Origin: Trebouxia sp. TZW2008
Lineage: Eukaryota > Chlorophyta > Trebouxiophyceae > Trebouxiales > Trebouxiaceae
Reading direction: 5' to 3'
DNA length: 64,000 nt
Assembly: GCA_002118135.1 (NCBI GenBank)
Contig: BDIU01000179.1
Location: 237,997 to 301,996 of the forward strand
Part shown: one piece after another, positions 22,701 to 34,700 of the stretch
Position numbering within the stretch: position 1 is the stretch's first letter
Layout of the letters: every line of letters begins with the position of its first letter
Notes under the pieces: model-generated
Database searches by the model: none
Seen by the model: the letters and a program-made list of their open reading frames with translations, nothing else
Told to the model about the DNA's origin: nothing
Program-made: the position numbers and the translations under genes

Positions 22701-25700
22701 GCTGCAAGCAATGGTGCAAATACAGCTACAAATGCTGCTGCAAGCACTGCTGCAAACGCTGCTGCAAGCAATGGTGCAATTGCAGCTGCAAGCCATATTG
22801 CTGTCACTGGAGACAGCATTGGTGGGAGCAGCGGTGCAGCTGGAATGCAAGCTGTGCAGCTTGGGCAGATTGAGCTAGATGACCAGCATGCACAGCTTGT
22901 GGACTTCTTCTTCCTGCCTCACTCTGCAGGTGAGCAACTCTTACATGGTCATATAACCGCTGACAAATTATGTACAGTGAATCGCCACACTCCTTTTCCC
23001 TGCCATTGATGCCCAAAAATACTTGCGTATTGCGTATGACGTATCGGTATCAACGTCATGTGGGTTTGACAATTTGCACCGCACCTCACTGATTCACACT
23101 CTCAAAGACCACGTATTGCATATTACATTTGAATTTTTAGTATTACGTATGGTCACTCACTGATTGTATACTCACATACACTGACTTGTACTAGCATATA
23201 TGCTAACAAGAGAATCTCCAGAGCCGCCCTTGCAGTGACGGTAACACGCCACGTCAATTTAACAAATGCGCCATGCACTTATTTACAGCGCAGGTGCAGC
23301 TCAGGCTACAGTGCAACACAGATGTAGCAGCATCAGCAACAGCAACTGTCAGATCTAAATTCTGTGTGGGATGGTGTGGCATATGCATCAGCTTAGGTGT
23401 GCGTGGTGTCACAGATACTCTCATGCCCGAGCGACCTCTGAGTCTCAATTGCGCCATGCAGGGAGTACATTACTGGTGGTCAGCCAGAATCACACAGTGT
23501 TAGCGGTCAGCAGCTACAGCTTGGCTTCTCAGCCTCAAGACAAGCCCCTCTCTTCTTCAGCTGCTACATGGGTCAAGCAGGCTTCCTACGCTACCCCAGA
23601 CAACCCCACGGGGCTCTCCTCAGGACCCCGGGGGGTTGCTGCCGACAGCCAGCAGGTGATAGTGTCAGAAGATGGCACGAGGGTGGTGTTGATGGCTATC
23701 ACTGCTTCAGGTACAGCCTTTACAGGGACATCTGATATAGGGAAGTTCCGTATGTAGGAACAAGGCATTCGAGAACCAATCTCTGCATTCTGACTGCAGT
23801 ACTAGCTCTGAGTAAGGACAATTCAGTATAAGAACAAGGACCATGTTCTTGATGATCAAAGCAGCCACTACAAAGTGAATTGACTGTAGGCCTGTGGATT
23901 GTCACACCAGCTTGCTGTACAGGATTGTCACACCTGCATGCAGATGGGCCATTGTTGCTGCTGATTTGTGATTGAGCAAAACATCACCAAACCTAGTTCG
24001 ACGTGACTACCACTTTTCATCTGTCTTGTAGCATGACAGCACAGATGATGCATTATCTTATGGAGGGTTTTCAGCTCAAGCCCTCCAGTCAGCCCTGCCC
24101 CTGCCCTTTCCGTAATTTTGCTTCTGCCCTTGCCGCTGCCTCTGCCCCGTCCTGCCCCTTGCCCCTGCTCCTGCCCCTGCACCTGCCCCGGCCCCTGCCC
24201 TATCCTTGTGATTTTTTCCTTTCTGACGCTCTGGCTCACGCAAACTTTGCACGTGCATTGTGATGTGTGGTGCATGCCTCAATTGCACAGCATCACACTG
24301 TGTTGCATGCAGGACAGCAGGAGGTGCATGTGCTCTCCCAGGACTCCCTACAGCTGCGAGCCAAGTTGTTGTTACCACAGCTCACACAGCCACCATCATT
24401 CCACCTGATCATCATGCGGGCTTTGCGCGTGGCAACACTAACTGCATGCGAGGCTGCAGGTGCTATTTCAAGAGACAGTCCCCACAACCTTCATCATTCT
24501 GGCAAATCATCAAGCAAGTTTTGCGTGACGTGACACATTTCATCACACTGAGTTGCATGCAGGGCAGCAGGAGGTGCATGTGCTTTCCCAGGACACACTA
24601 CAGCTGCGAGCCAAGTGGCTGTTGCCTCAGCCCTGCTCAGCAGCAGCCATTTCACCTAATGGCTGCTGCCTTGCATGCCATCATCCAACCCCCCCGCACC
24701 CCTCCATGACCCCAAGGCCAGACCCCAACCCTGAGCCCCATCCCAAATCTCAATCATATGGTAATCACTTGCCAGCTCAAGTGAAGGCAGATCCTGCTGC
24801 AGCTAAGCAGGACACAGTTATGAGTGATGCACTGTCACGAGGTACAGATCAAGGGGTTATGGATCGGGAGGGGTTTGCAAACCCTAGGGACGAAGACAGC
24901 ACCTCTTCATTGCAGCAGCCATTGCTACTTGAGCAATCTTGTATGGATTTATCAAATGATACAACAGGAAGCAATTGGCGTTCAGTGTGCACCTACGCAG
25001 TCCTGCCTGAAGTGCACAGCGCGCTGCAATCACAAATCAGCCCTTCAGGACAGTGGCCCATCCAAAGCATGAGCCAAGGAAGCATGCCACGTCTATTGCC
25101 TGAGGGCATGACAAAGCAGGAACCAGCTTCTGCAGCTGATCAAGGAGTTGATAGGGAGGTCAAGCAGGAAGCTGACTTGGAATTGGGTAATGGAAGTCAC
25201 AACAGCAATGGCTTAGAGGCTTTGTCCAACGCGCTGGTCGAGAGGTAAACGCTTCAGCATAGCCTGTTCTGCTGCAAGTCTGCTGCACTTTTGCTGCATT
25301 CATGTCTATATGAGCATGCAACAGCAGTCTCGAGCTGCGCATGTCACACATATATTCCTAAACAGGATTTTGCTAACACTTTGCTATGATCTTATTCAAT
25401 AGCATCGCCTTTGCCATAGAATGTTTGTTCATACATTCTCTTGCCCAAGACAAGAAAATGGCATTTGGTTGCATTTTCACAAAAATCATGATCATTGCTC
25501 TGCGTGCGTGCAAGAGGAGGCTTGAGCCTTTGTGCTCAGTGCTGCAATATGTAGAAAAATGATAGTTTCTCCATGACATGTATGTCAGCTGTGTAGACCA
25601 GCATGCAATGCCAGCTGAATTCTTTTGCTGTTTTCAGTATTCTTGATCTAGCTGAAGCATGCTGCAAATGCTTTCATGCTACATGCCCTTGCTATTCATG

Positions 25701-28700
25701 CACATTGCTAGGCTGGCTGTGACATAACATTTTGTGTGATATGTCCACTGCAGCATGCTTCACAAAGTTTGTCATCTCTGTACTTGTTACAAAGTGTACC
25801 TGAAGGCCTGAACTCGCCTGGTCATCTCACAATACAAATGCACCTGCTGAATGCTGGAGTTAAGTTGATGGAATCTGATCTTGGGGTATTGTGCTTTGAC
25901 GCTGCATGCAGCATGCCACATGTGGCATGCGATCTCCACAAGGGATCAACAAACTTGCCAATATGCTAGCATATCTTTTGCATTCCCAGGTTGCTCTGGA
26001 GCCTTGTCAACGGAAACTCTCCCTGGGATGTAACACAGTCTATACGCTCATTAGCCACCCTGCAAGGCGGCTCCTGGTTGGCTGGGCTGCTTTCAAAATT
26101 GGACCACGCTATGCACGCTCAGCCCCACAACCGGACCAGCTATGCTGCAGCCATTGACCTGATTAAGTTGGACCTGCTGCAAGATCAGTCAGACCCAACT
26201 GCTCAGGCTGTTAGACAGGTGAACTCAAATATTTGAGTGTGAGACATGGCAGACCATGCTATGCATGCTATGCCTACAACTGCACCAGCTATGCTGCGGG
26301 CATTGACCTGACAAAGCTAGACCTGTTGTAAGAGCAGTCAGATCCCACTCTTGAGGCTGTGCGGCAGGTAAGATACAGAATTTGAACCTGGGACAAGGCA
26401 AATTACGCTATGCATGCTTAGCCTCACAACCGCACCAGCTATGCTGCAGACATCAACCTGACCAAGTTGGACCTGCTACAAGATGTGCCAAATGTCACTG
26501 CGCAGGCTGTGCGGCAGGTGAGCTCAATGCACGACAAGGCAAGCCATGCTGTGCATGCTCTGTCTACGACCGCACCAGCTATGCTGCAGTCAATTGACCT
26601 GATCAAGTTGGATCTGCTGCAAGATCAGCCAGATCTCACTGCTGAGGCTGTGCGGCAGGTAAGATACAGACAGGTAAGATAGTGACCTGGGACAAGGCCA
26701 ACCGCGCTTTGCATGCTAAGCCCCACAATCGCAGCGACTATGCTGCAGCCATTGTCCTGATAAAGCTGATCAACCTGCTTCAACATCAGTTCGATCCCAC
26801 TGCTGAGGCTGTGCAGCAGGTAAGATACAGAATTTAAAAGTGGGACAAGGCAAAACACGCTATGCATGCTCAGCCTGCAGCCGCACCAGCTATGCTGCCG
26901 CCACAGACCTTATCAAGTCGGATCTGCTTCAAGATCAGCCAGACCCCACTGCTCACGCTGTGCGGCAGGTGACTCAAACAATCGAACCTGGCACAAGGCA
27001 AACCGCGCTATGCATGCTCTGCCTTCAAGAGGACCAGCTATGCTGCGGTCATAGACCTGATCAGGCTGGACCTGCCTCAACATCAGCCAAGTTCCACTGC
27101 TCAGGCTGTACAGGTGAACTAAGTAAGTTGAACAAAGTGAACTTCAAAGTCAAAGGCAAGGCGGGACCAAGCACATGACAGAAATTGCAAGGACGATATG
27201 CACTTAGGCTCAGTCATATTGGCAATGCAGCAGCCATTCACCTGGTTGAGTGTAACCTATTTGGACCTAACTTGCCTTCTGTACACAACATATTGTACTG
27301 TGCATATGCATATGGAGACTGCTAGTCTTGTCAATGTAAGGCTTGCTCATACAGGATATGTGGTTGCGGAGCCACCTGAATGCTGCGGAGTCAGTACTGG
27401 GTCAAGCCACTGCATGACACAAGCTGATGTAACCATTGTTTGTGCTTGTTTGTACAGGACATGTGGTTGCGGAGCCACTTGAATGCTGTGGAGTCAGTGC
27501 TGTCAAGCTACTGCACAACGCAAGAGCTGGCAAAACAGACTTTTGTGCCTGACAAGGTAGTCCTCTTCTCCATGTTGGCTGCGCCAAACTTGACATTATG
27601 AAATTCATCACCTTGCAGCCGCAGTATAGTGATCTCCTGGAGTGACGACTGCGTCTGTCGCCAAGAACTCGTTCTCTGCATCAAGTTGTCACTTCTCAGA
27701 AGTAACATTGCAGTCAGAACTCAGTGATTGGTTCCCACTTTGATCATTGTTATATGGAGAATGATACTGTATCAAGTTTGATCACAACAAGAAATCACTG
27801 AAAGGATTAGGAAAGCGCACACAATACCACCCATTTGCCGAAGAAGTGGTATTCGCGGACCTCTTCCCAGGACGTCAACGTACATGTCTGGCAAGTCACA
27901 GCTTTCTTCCGGGGAAACTCCCTGTGTACCACTCCTTTAGCGAATTGATGGTATTGTGAGCGCTTTCCCAATCATTGCAGTTGCTTGAGGTTACACTGGT
28001 AGTATTTTGTGCCCCTTGGCCAATGACAGCAGTTGCACAAAACTGCTTTGTGCTGCTCATCGTGCACTTAGACAAAATCAATGTTTTGCAATGACTGCAG
28101 TCAACCAGTGTATCACTATACTCCCCATTGCAGTGATCAGTACTCTGGCATAATCTACTATGTCTGACATATTGGCTCCGACATGTTGTGCATTTCACAA
28201 TTGACACTGCATCTCGGTGGTCTATGCTCTCATGCTCTTGCATTTTACATACTGCGTATTGAGCGTTACGTCTTGCGCTCACTGCTCTCAGCGGCTTTGC
28301 TCACAAGAGTTGAGGATATATTGTGTTATTAATTTGCAATACCGAGAGCAACAAGATTCGGAGCTGCGACCTCTGGCGTGACAAGCCAATACTGTAACTG
28401 ACTAATGGTTCAGGACAGATTTGTTCACCACGCTAATAGATCAAGAACGAGATTCTGAGCCGCGTCCTCTGACGTGACAAGCCATGTCTCTAACTGACCA
28501 AGCTATGTTTGTTGACTTGCTCTAATGCTGGCAAGGTCTTGCTGTGCAGTTGGCTGTGGAAGATCAGCAGGTGCTGAAACAGTGGCTGGCCAGAGCAGAC
28601 GATATCATCACATTCATGCTGCACAGCATCCGCAGGTTTGACTTTGTGCCCAAACCTTGTGCACTGTCATGACTGTGTCGTCATGACACCGTCATGACTG

Positions 28701-31700
28701 ACTTCTCATTATATTGACGGCTTTGGTTCCAGACTAAATTGTCTTTACATCAGACTGTACTTACTCAGGGCTACCACTGCAGTCAGAATGCAGTGATTGA
28801 ATTCCCTTCGCGTTGTCCTTGCATCGAACATGTGCTTACACGTGACTACATTGAGTGTCCTTGCAACAAGAAGTGACCGTGTCCTTGTGTCTTCCAACTG
28901 GCAATTGATTTTGCATGAGCAATTTACAAGTGCTTCACTGTGCTTTTACCACTTCTATACTGTCGGGTTTCTCCCACACTTGAGTCTGTCTCTGCCTTTG
29001 GCGAGTTATCACGGGACAACTGCACTTGCAGAGCTGCAAGGAAGCATTGGCAGATACACAGGACTGAAATGATTGGAGCACGTTGGTAGCTCCCTGCTCT
29101 AGGATTGCTCCCATACGTACCTGCTAAGCCTGTCTAGCACACAATGGAATGAACAGAATGAACTAGCACATACAGCGCTGTCCAAATTTGATGCCTGTTA
29201 CAGCATCCACAGACCCAGTTGATACACATCTCTTGTTCTCTCAAGTCTTCGCCTGTCCAGTGGACAAGTGGCCACAGCCGCATGGAGCAGACGCTGACGA
29301 GAGCTGACGTTTCAGACCCTGAAGCAAGTGCTGCTCCATTTCTTCAAGCCATGTTGCATCTGTGGGTGGCCAGAATTGCATGAAGTAGCCATAAGAGGAG
29401 GCCAATTAGCAGACCCTGGAGCAGACGCCCTCTTTTGCACTTATTCCACATTAGCAGTTCTGCATATGCAGGTGGCCAGAACTGCATGAAGCAGCCATAA
29501 GAGAAGGCCGACCAGCAGACCCTGGAGCAGATGCACTGCCTGGAATCCGGCTCCTGCCAGATGATCAAGTTGGCAAACGCATTGCCAAGGTATTTGCACA
29601 CAACATATTACACCAGACCACATTGCAACAACAGCATGTGAGGCACAACACGTTGTCCACATTCAACAGCACCACCTGCTGGGAAGCTTTGAACTGTGGG
29701 TGCTGGTGTTGTGTCTTTTATCAGTTGCTTCGGTGCTCCCATGCTTGCTTTCACTCTTGCAAAGTGCTTGCGAGCTTCATTCCAATATGAGGCTGACTGT
29801 TGAGGTTATGCGGCTTGCAAAGGCCCTGTGACAATGCAGTGAGTATGCATTAGGATTTCCCACTGGAGCATATGCATTGCAACCAGCCAGTGCTCGCTAA
29901 GACTTGGTCAGGCTTGAGCGTGAGCCTGCGGTAGTGTGAGCGACTGGTTGATGCCTTCCAGCATCAAATTAACGGTTGTTTCTTGTATATGCTGCTCATC
30001 TATAACAGTCCTTTGCAGCGTACTGGCACTTGAGTTGACAGTATCAGCATTGAGCTTTGACAGTAACAATCTTCAGCATCAGGGGTATGAAACAGTAATA
30101 ACAACAATGATACTAAATGGTTAAAAGTTCCAGCACATGTGCTGAGTGTGTGTGGTCTTATCCTGCCAGGCCGTGGTAGGCAGTGGTATGAAGAAACCAG
30201 TCCTGCCCGCATAGGTTCACACAAGGGACTGTTGTTCCAAAGTCTCAAGCGTGGTACATGTTTGAGACTCAAAGTCTCAGGCATGGCACATGTTTGAGAC
30301 TCAAAGTCACTTGGGCATGAGAGCATCTGCGACACCACTCGCACCTTAGCTGATGCGTATATCGCACAATTCTGCACAAAGTATTGTCATTAAATTTGTT
30401 GCTGCTGAGGTACATGTTTCAGTGGCGCACTTTTTGGCACAATACCCATGTGTGAAATCCCGGCTGCCTCTTTAGACAGAGGCTCCCGTTACGACGCCTA
30501 ACAGCAAAGACTTTTCTTTCTTGTTTCTACCCTTCTGTGCTTGCAGGCTCTGACAGCATATGTGCTAGTGTCAAGATCCAGCAAGCAGTGCACCTCCGCA
30601 CCACCTGGCTCCCTCACCAGCAGGCAGATATTGCCTCAGTAGAAACATGGTCAGGGGGCAGGGGAGTGCTGCATGGGTCAGATTGAGCAAGTGACCAAGC
30701 TGAGTTGTGCTTGCAGGCTCTGACAGCATATGTGCTAGTGTCAAGATCCAGCAAGCAGGGCACCTGTGCGTCACCTGTCCCTCACCAGCAGGCAGCTCCT
30801 GCATTTTCTGAGACATGATGAGGGCATGCTGCATGGGTCAGATTCAAGCAAGTAGCAAGCTTGATTGTGCTTGCAGGCTCTGACAGCATATGTTCTGGTG
30901 TCAAGATCCAGCAAGCAGGGCACCTCTGCGCATCAGCAGCAAATAGCCCCTGGAGGGCCACAGCAAACAGCCCCTGGTGCCCTGCTGCGCGCAAAGCAGC
31001 TGTTCACAGCATGGCAAGCCATCAGCAGAGCTCTGCAGCAGGTAAAGCAAACAAACAAATTGAAAAAAAAAGATAAACAAGAAAAGCAAAAACAACAAAA
31101 GGCGAAATAGCGACAGCACACAGAAAAATTGCTGCTGCTGCTGCGCGCTAAGCAGCTGTTCACAGCATGGCAGGCCATCAGCAGAGCTCTGCAGCAGAAA
31201 AGAAAAGCCATTGAATTGAATTGAATTGAAGAAAAGCAAAGACAAAAACAGCAGAAAACAAAATTGATGCATCAGACCCTGGAGCCCTGCTGCGCGCCAA
31301 GCAGTTGTTCACAGCATGGCAAGCCACCAGCAGAGCTCTATAGCAGGTAAGAAAATAAAGAACAAAAATGAAGAAGAGCAAAAACAAAAACAGCAGAGAA
31401 CAAAATTGATGCATCAAACAAACCCTGGAGCCCTGCTATGCGCCAAGCAGCTGTTCACAGCATGGCAGGCCATCAGCAGAGCTCTTCAGCAGGTAAGAAA
31501 ATAAAGAAACAAAATGGAAGAAGAGCAAAAACCAAAACAGCAGAGAACAAAATTGATGCATCAAACAGACCCTGGAGCCCTGCTGCGCTCCAAGCACCTG
31601 TTCACAGCGTGGCAGGCCATCAGCAGAACTCTGCACCAGGGTTGAAACAAGCCTTTCCTGTCTGGCATTGTGGCACGCTGTGTTGACAGGCTTGCATGCC

Positions 31701-34700
31701 AGATTTGATACAAAACTTGCCTGTTCACTGTAATGTCTTCCTCACAGGCACGCAAGGCATCAACGCAAGATGGGTCGACCAAGCCTGCTGGAGATCAAAA
31801 CGAGTCTGCCTCAGCCCTGGCACAAGCTGCCCAGAGCTCTTTTCAGGTGCTATTTCATTACCCTGCAATGCGTTCAATGTGAAACGTAGCAATGGCATAC
31901 ATGCATCAATTCCAGGAGGTAGCATTTTGGAAACGTTATTGTTTGAGTTTTCTGCCATCTGCTCTGAACAGGCACTCTTCACATGAAGTGAATAAGCTGC
32001 ATTTGCATGATTTGCCATACCCTACCTGACCCCAGTCATGCATGGTACCCAAATCACCTGATTCCTCACTTACATTACTCAATGCACACATAGGCAACAT
32101 ACCATGGGGCATTATGCTAGGCTAACCGGCCCCTTCTCACGGCAGCCTTTCATGCAATTGGACTTACTGTCTTACTGTGTTCACAGCGATGTATGGTTCG
32201 AGCATATCATGTGCATGCTGCTCGGCCAATTGGCCCTCTGTCATGGCAATCTTTGATGTGACTGGACTTATTGACTTGATGTGTTTACAGGGTGCATACC
32301 GCGTGCACTATGCTAGGCCAACTGGCCCTCTTTCATGGCAGGCCATTCAAAGTGTGAAGTCTCAGCTGCTGCTGCCACCCCTTCAGGTATCCAAATTTTC
32401 TCTATCTGTTGCCTCTGAACCTCCAAATGTTGCCTTTCAACATTTAAATTCAACCTCTAAATGTTGCCTGTAACCTCTACATGTTGCCTTTCAGCTTGTG
32501 ACATTGCCTTTCGACCAGCAAGTTCCCATGGCAGGCCGTCCAATTGCCAGCTGCTGCTGCCACCCACTTGTGTATGTGAGCGTGCAACTTGTTGTGAAGA
32601 GTCCGTATTTATGGTCTTTCAGTCTGCAAATGTCAAGCCTCATGGCAGGTCATTAAAAGTGTCAAGTCACAGCTGCTGCTGCCACCTCTTCAGGTGTGAA
32701 GGTTTTTTTGACTGTTGTTCCCTAGCTCCTAGCTATTGCTTTTAGCCTGTCAAATAGCAAAGTGGCTTTTCAGCCACAATCTGTTGCCTTTCAGCGTTCA
32801 GTTGTTGCCTTTTGACCTGCAAAAGTTGAGTTGTGTGGCAGGCTATCCAAAGTATCAAGTCACAGCTGCTGCTTTTGGGCTGCAGGGTCATCAGCCATCT
32901 CAGCAACAAACAGCATCTGATTTGAAGGCCAGAGCACAGGCCCTGATACTCACGCTGGGCAATGCAAAACGGGCAGCTTGGAACTGCCTCGATACATCAG
33001 CTCGCCTGTGCATGTGCCCAGTCTTTGACTGTTGCTTTTCGTGATGTTTAATTTCCTTTTGGGCTGCAGGGACAACAGTCATCTCAGCAGCCAACAGCAT
33101 CTGAATTGCAGGCCAAAGCACAGTCCCTGGGGCTCATGCAGGGCACTGCAGCAGGGCAGCCTGGAAGTGCCTCAATAAACCAGTTTGCCAAGCTGCCCTG
33201 GCTTGGTAATGAATCCACACTTTTGGCTGTTGAGGCAGGCGGCCTTGCAGATGACATGTTCAACAGCAGGTAAGCTTTCTTCTCAAGTGCGGAACACCAT
33301 CGCCTCAGGTCACTGCAACAGGGCAGTTGGGAAGTGTCTCAGGCCATCAGCCTGCCGGCCAGTCTTCGATCCACTGGCTTGGTAACGCATCCACGCTGTT
33401 GGCTGTTGAGGCAGGCACCGTGGCAGATGACATGTTCAATCGCAGGTATGCTTGCCTGTTCAACGGCAGAAAATCACTGCTTAGGATAAAAGCAACAGGG
33501 TAAAGTGAAAATGCCTAAATTTGTCAGCTTGCCAACTGCAGTCTGCACTGCCCTGGCTTGATCAAGAACCGATTCATGTAGCTGTTGAGATAGGCAGCGT
33601 TGCACATCACATCGTCAACAGCAGGTATGCTTTCCTGTCCAGCTGCGCAAAGTCACTGTCTTAGGTCACTGCAACAGGGCAGAATCAACTGCCGCAGGTC
33701 ACTTCAACAGGGCAGTGTGGACTCCAAATTGGGTCAGCTTGACAAGCAGTCGCAAATGCCTTGGCTTGACCACAAAAGAAGTCTTTTGGCTGTTGATTCA
33801 GGCAGCCAAACAGATCAGGTGGTCAAAAGCAGGTGCACTATGCTCTTGGAAAAGAGCAAGAAATTATTGCTTGTATTCAACCTGAACTCAAGAGCTCAAA
33901 CAATTCAAACAACTTTTTCCAGACCTGGAAAAGGACCACAGAGATACCACTTCTTGTGGCTGGCGGTGGGGCTGCCTGACGCACTCAGAATGCAGCAGGA
34001 CAGCCTGTGCTAACCTAAAGCATTGTACTGAGCATGCTGACTGCTGGCTGCAAATGCTTCGCAGGGCAACTTCAGAGCAGCGCTTGAGCAAGAGACAGCG
34101 GCTGCACGCAGACAGGGATGCAGCCATGGCAAGTGACACAATCAGGCAGCATGCATCAGTTGACGCTATAAGTGCCAGAGCTTTGTCCTGGACGGATACA
34201 TGCCAGCATGTCTGTAGCAATGGCTGCTGCACAACAGCAGAGCTGGCTGCACCTGTACAGCAGACAAACCCCAGCTTGTATAGCAAGGTAGGCTTTCTTG
34301 AGCACACGCATGCATTGGCAGCTGCTATAAGTGGCAGAGCATTGTTTTGGATAGATATGTGCCAGCATGTCTGTAGCAATGGCTGCTGTGCGACGGCAGA
34401 GCTGGCTTCACCTGTGCGGCATACAGACACCAGCTTGTATATCATGGGGTGTGTGTCAGATGCAAGGTGCTAGACATATTACTTTGCAGCAGGTGCTCCA
34501 ACCACATGCAGCTGATGTCTGGGTTTTTTATCGATGCCTCTCATGAGTTGTGCTGCAGCATGTTTTGGGAAGTGTCCTCCTGGGTTGTGTCAAACTCAAG
34601 AGCGGGCAATTGAAGTGCCAAGCTTCTTTGCAATGATTCACGTCTCACGTTTTGATGCTAAGCTGCAATCAGTATGCTCAACCTCATGCCAGAGCCACCT

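Noticed and set aside
22389..22850. Minus-strand Cys/Ser-rich reading frame
   Set aside because: It is antisense to the Ala-rich MED16 coding repeat; GCA/GCT repeats read backwards as Cys and Ser.
26240..27117. CRISPR-like appearance of regularly spaced repeats
   Set aside because: The repeat unit is a MED16 exon end with donor, spacers are related intron sequence, and the DNA is eukaryotic.
33888..34013. Candidate MED16 exon (GPQRYHFLWLAVGLPD)
   Set aside because: It ends in a stop and is not needed: exon 33070-33269 joins exon 34065-34287 in phase and gives the expected ADDMFNSRATSEQRLSKRQR continuity.
34490..34546. Alternative last MED16 exon (AADVWVFYRCLS)
   Set aside because: In phase and vaguely similar to the plant VWYKCIRC segment, but the exon at 34801 gives a better match to the family's C-terminus. 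Kept only as a possible alternative end.
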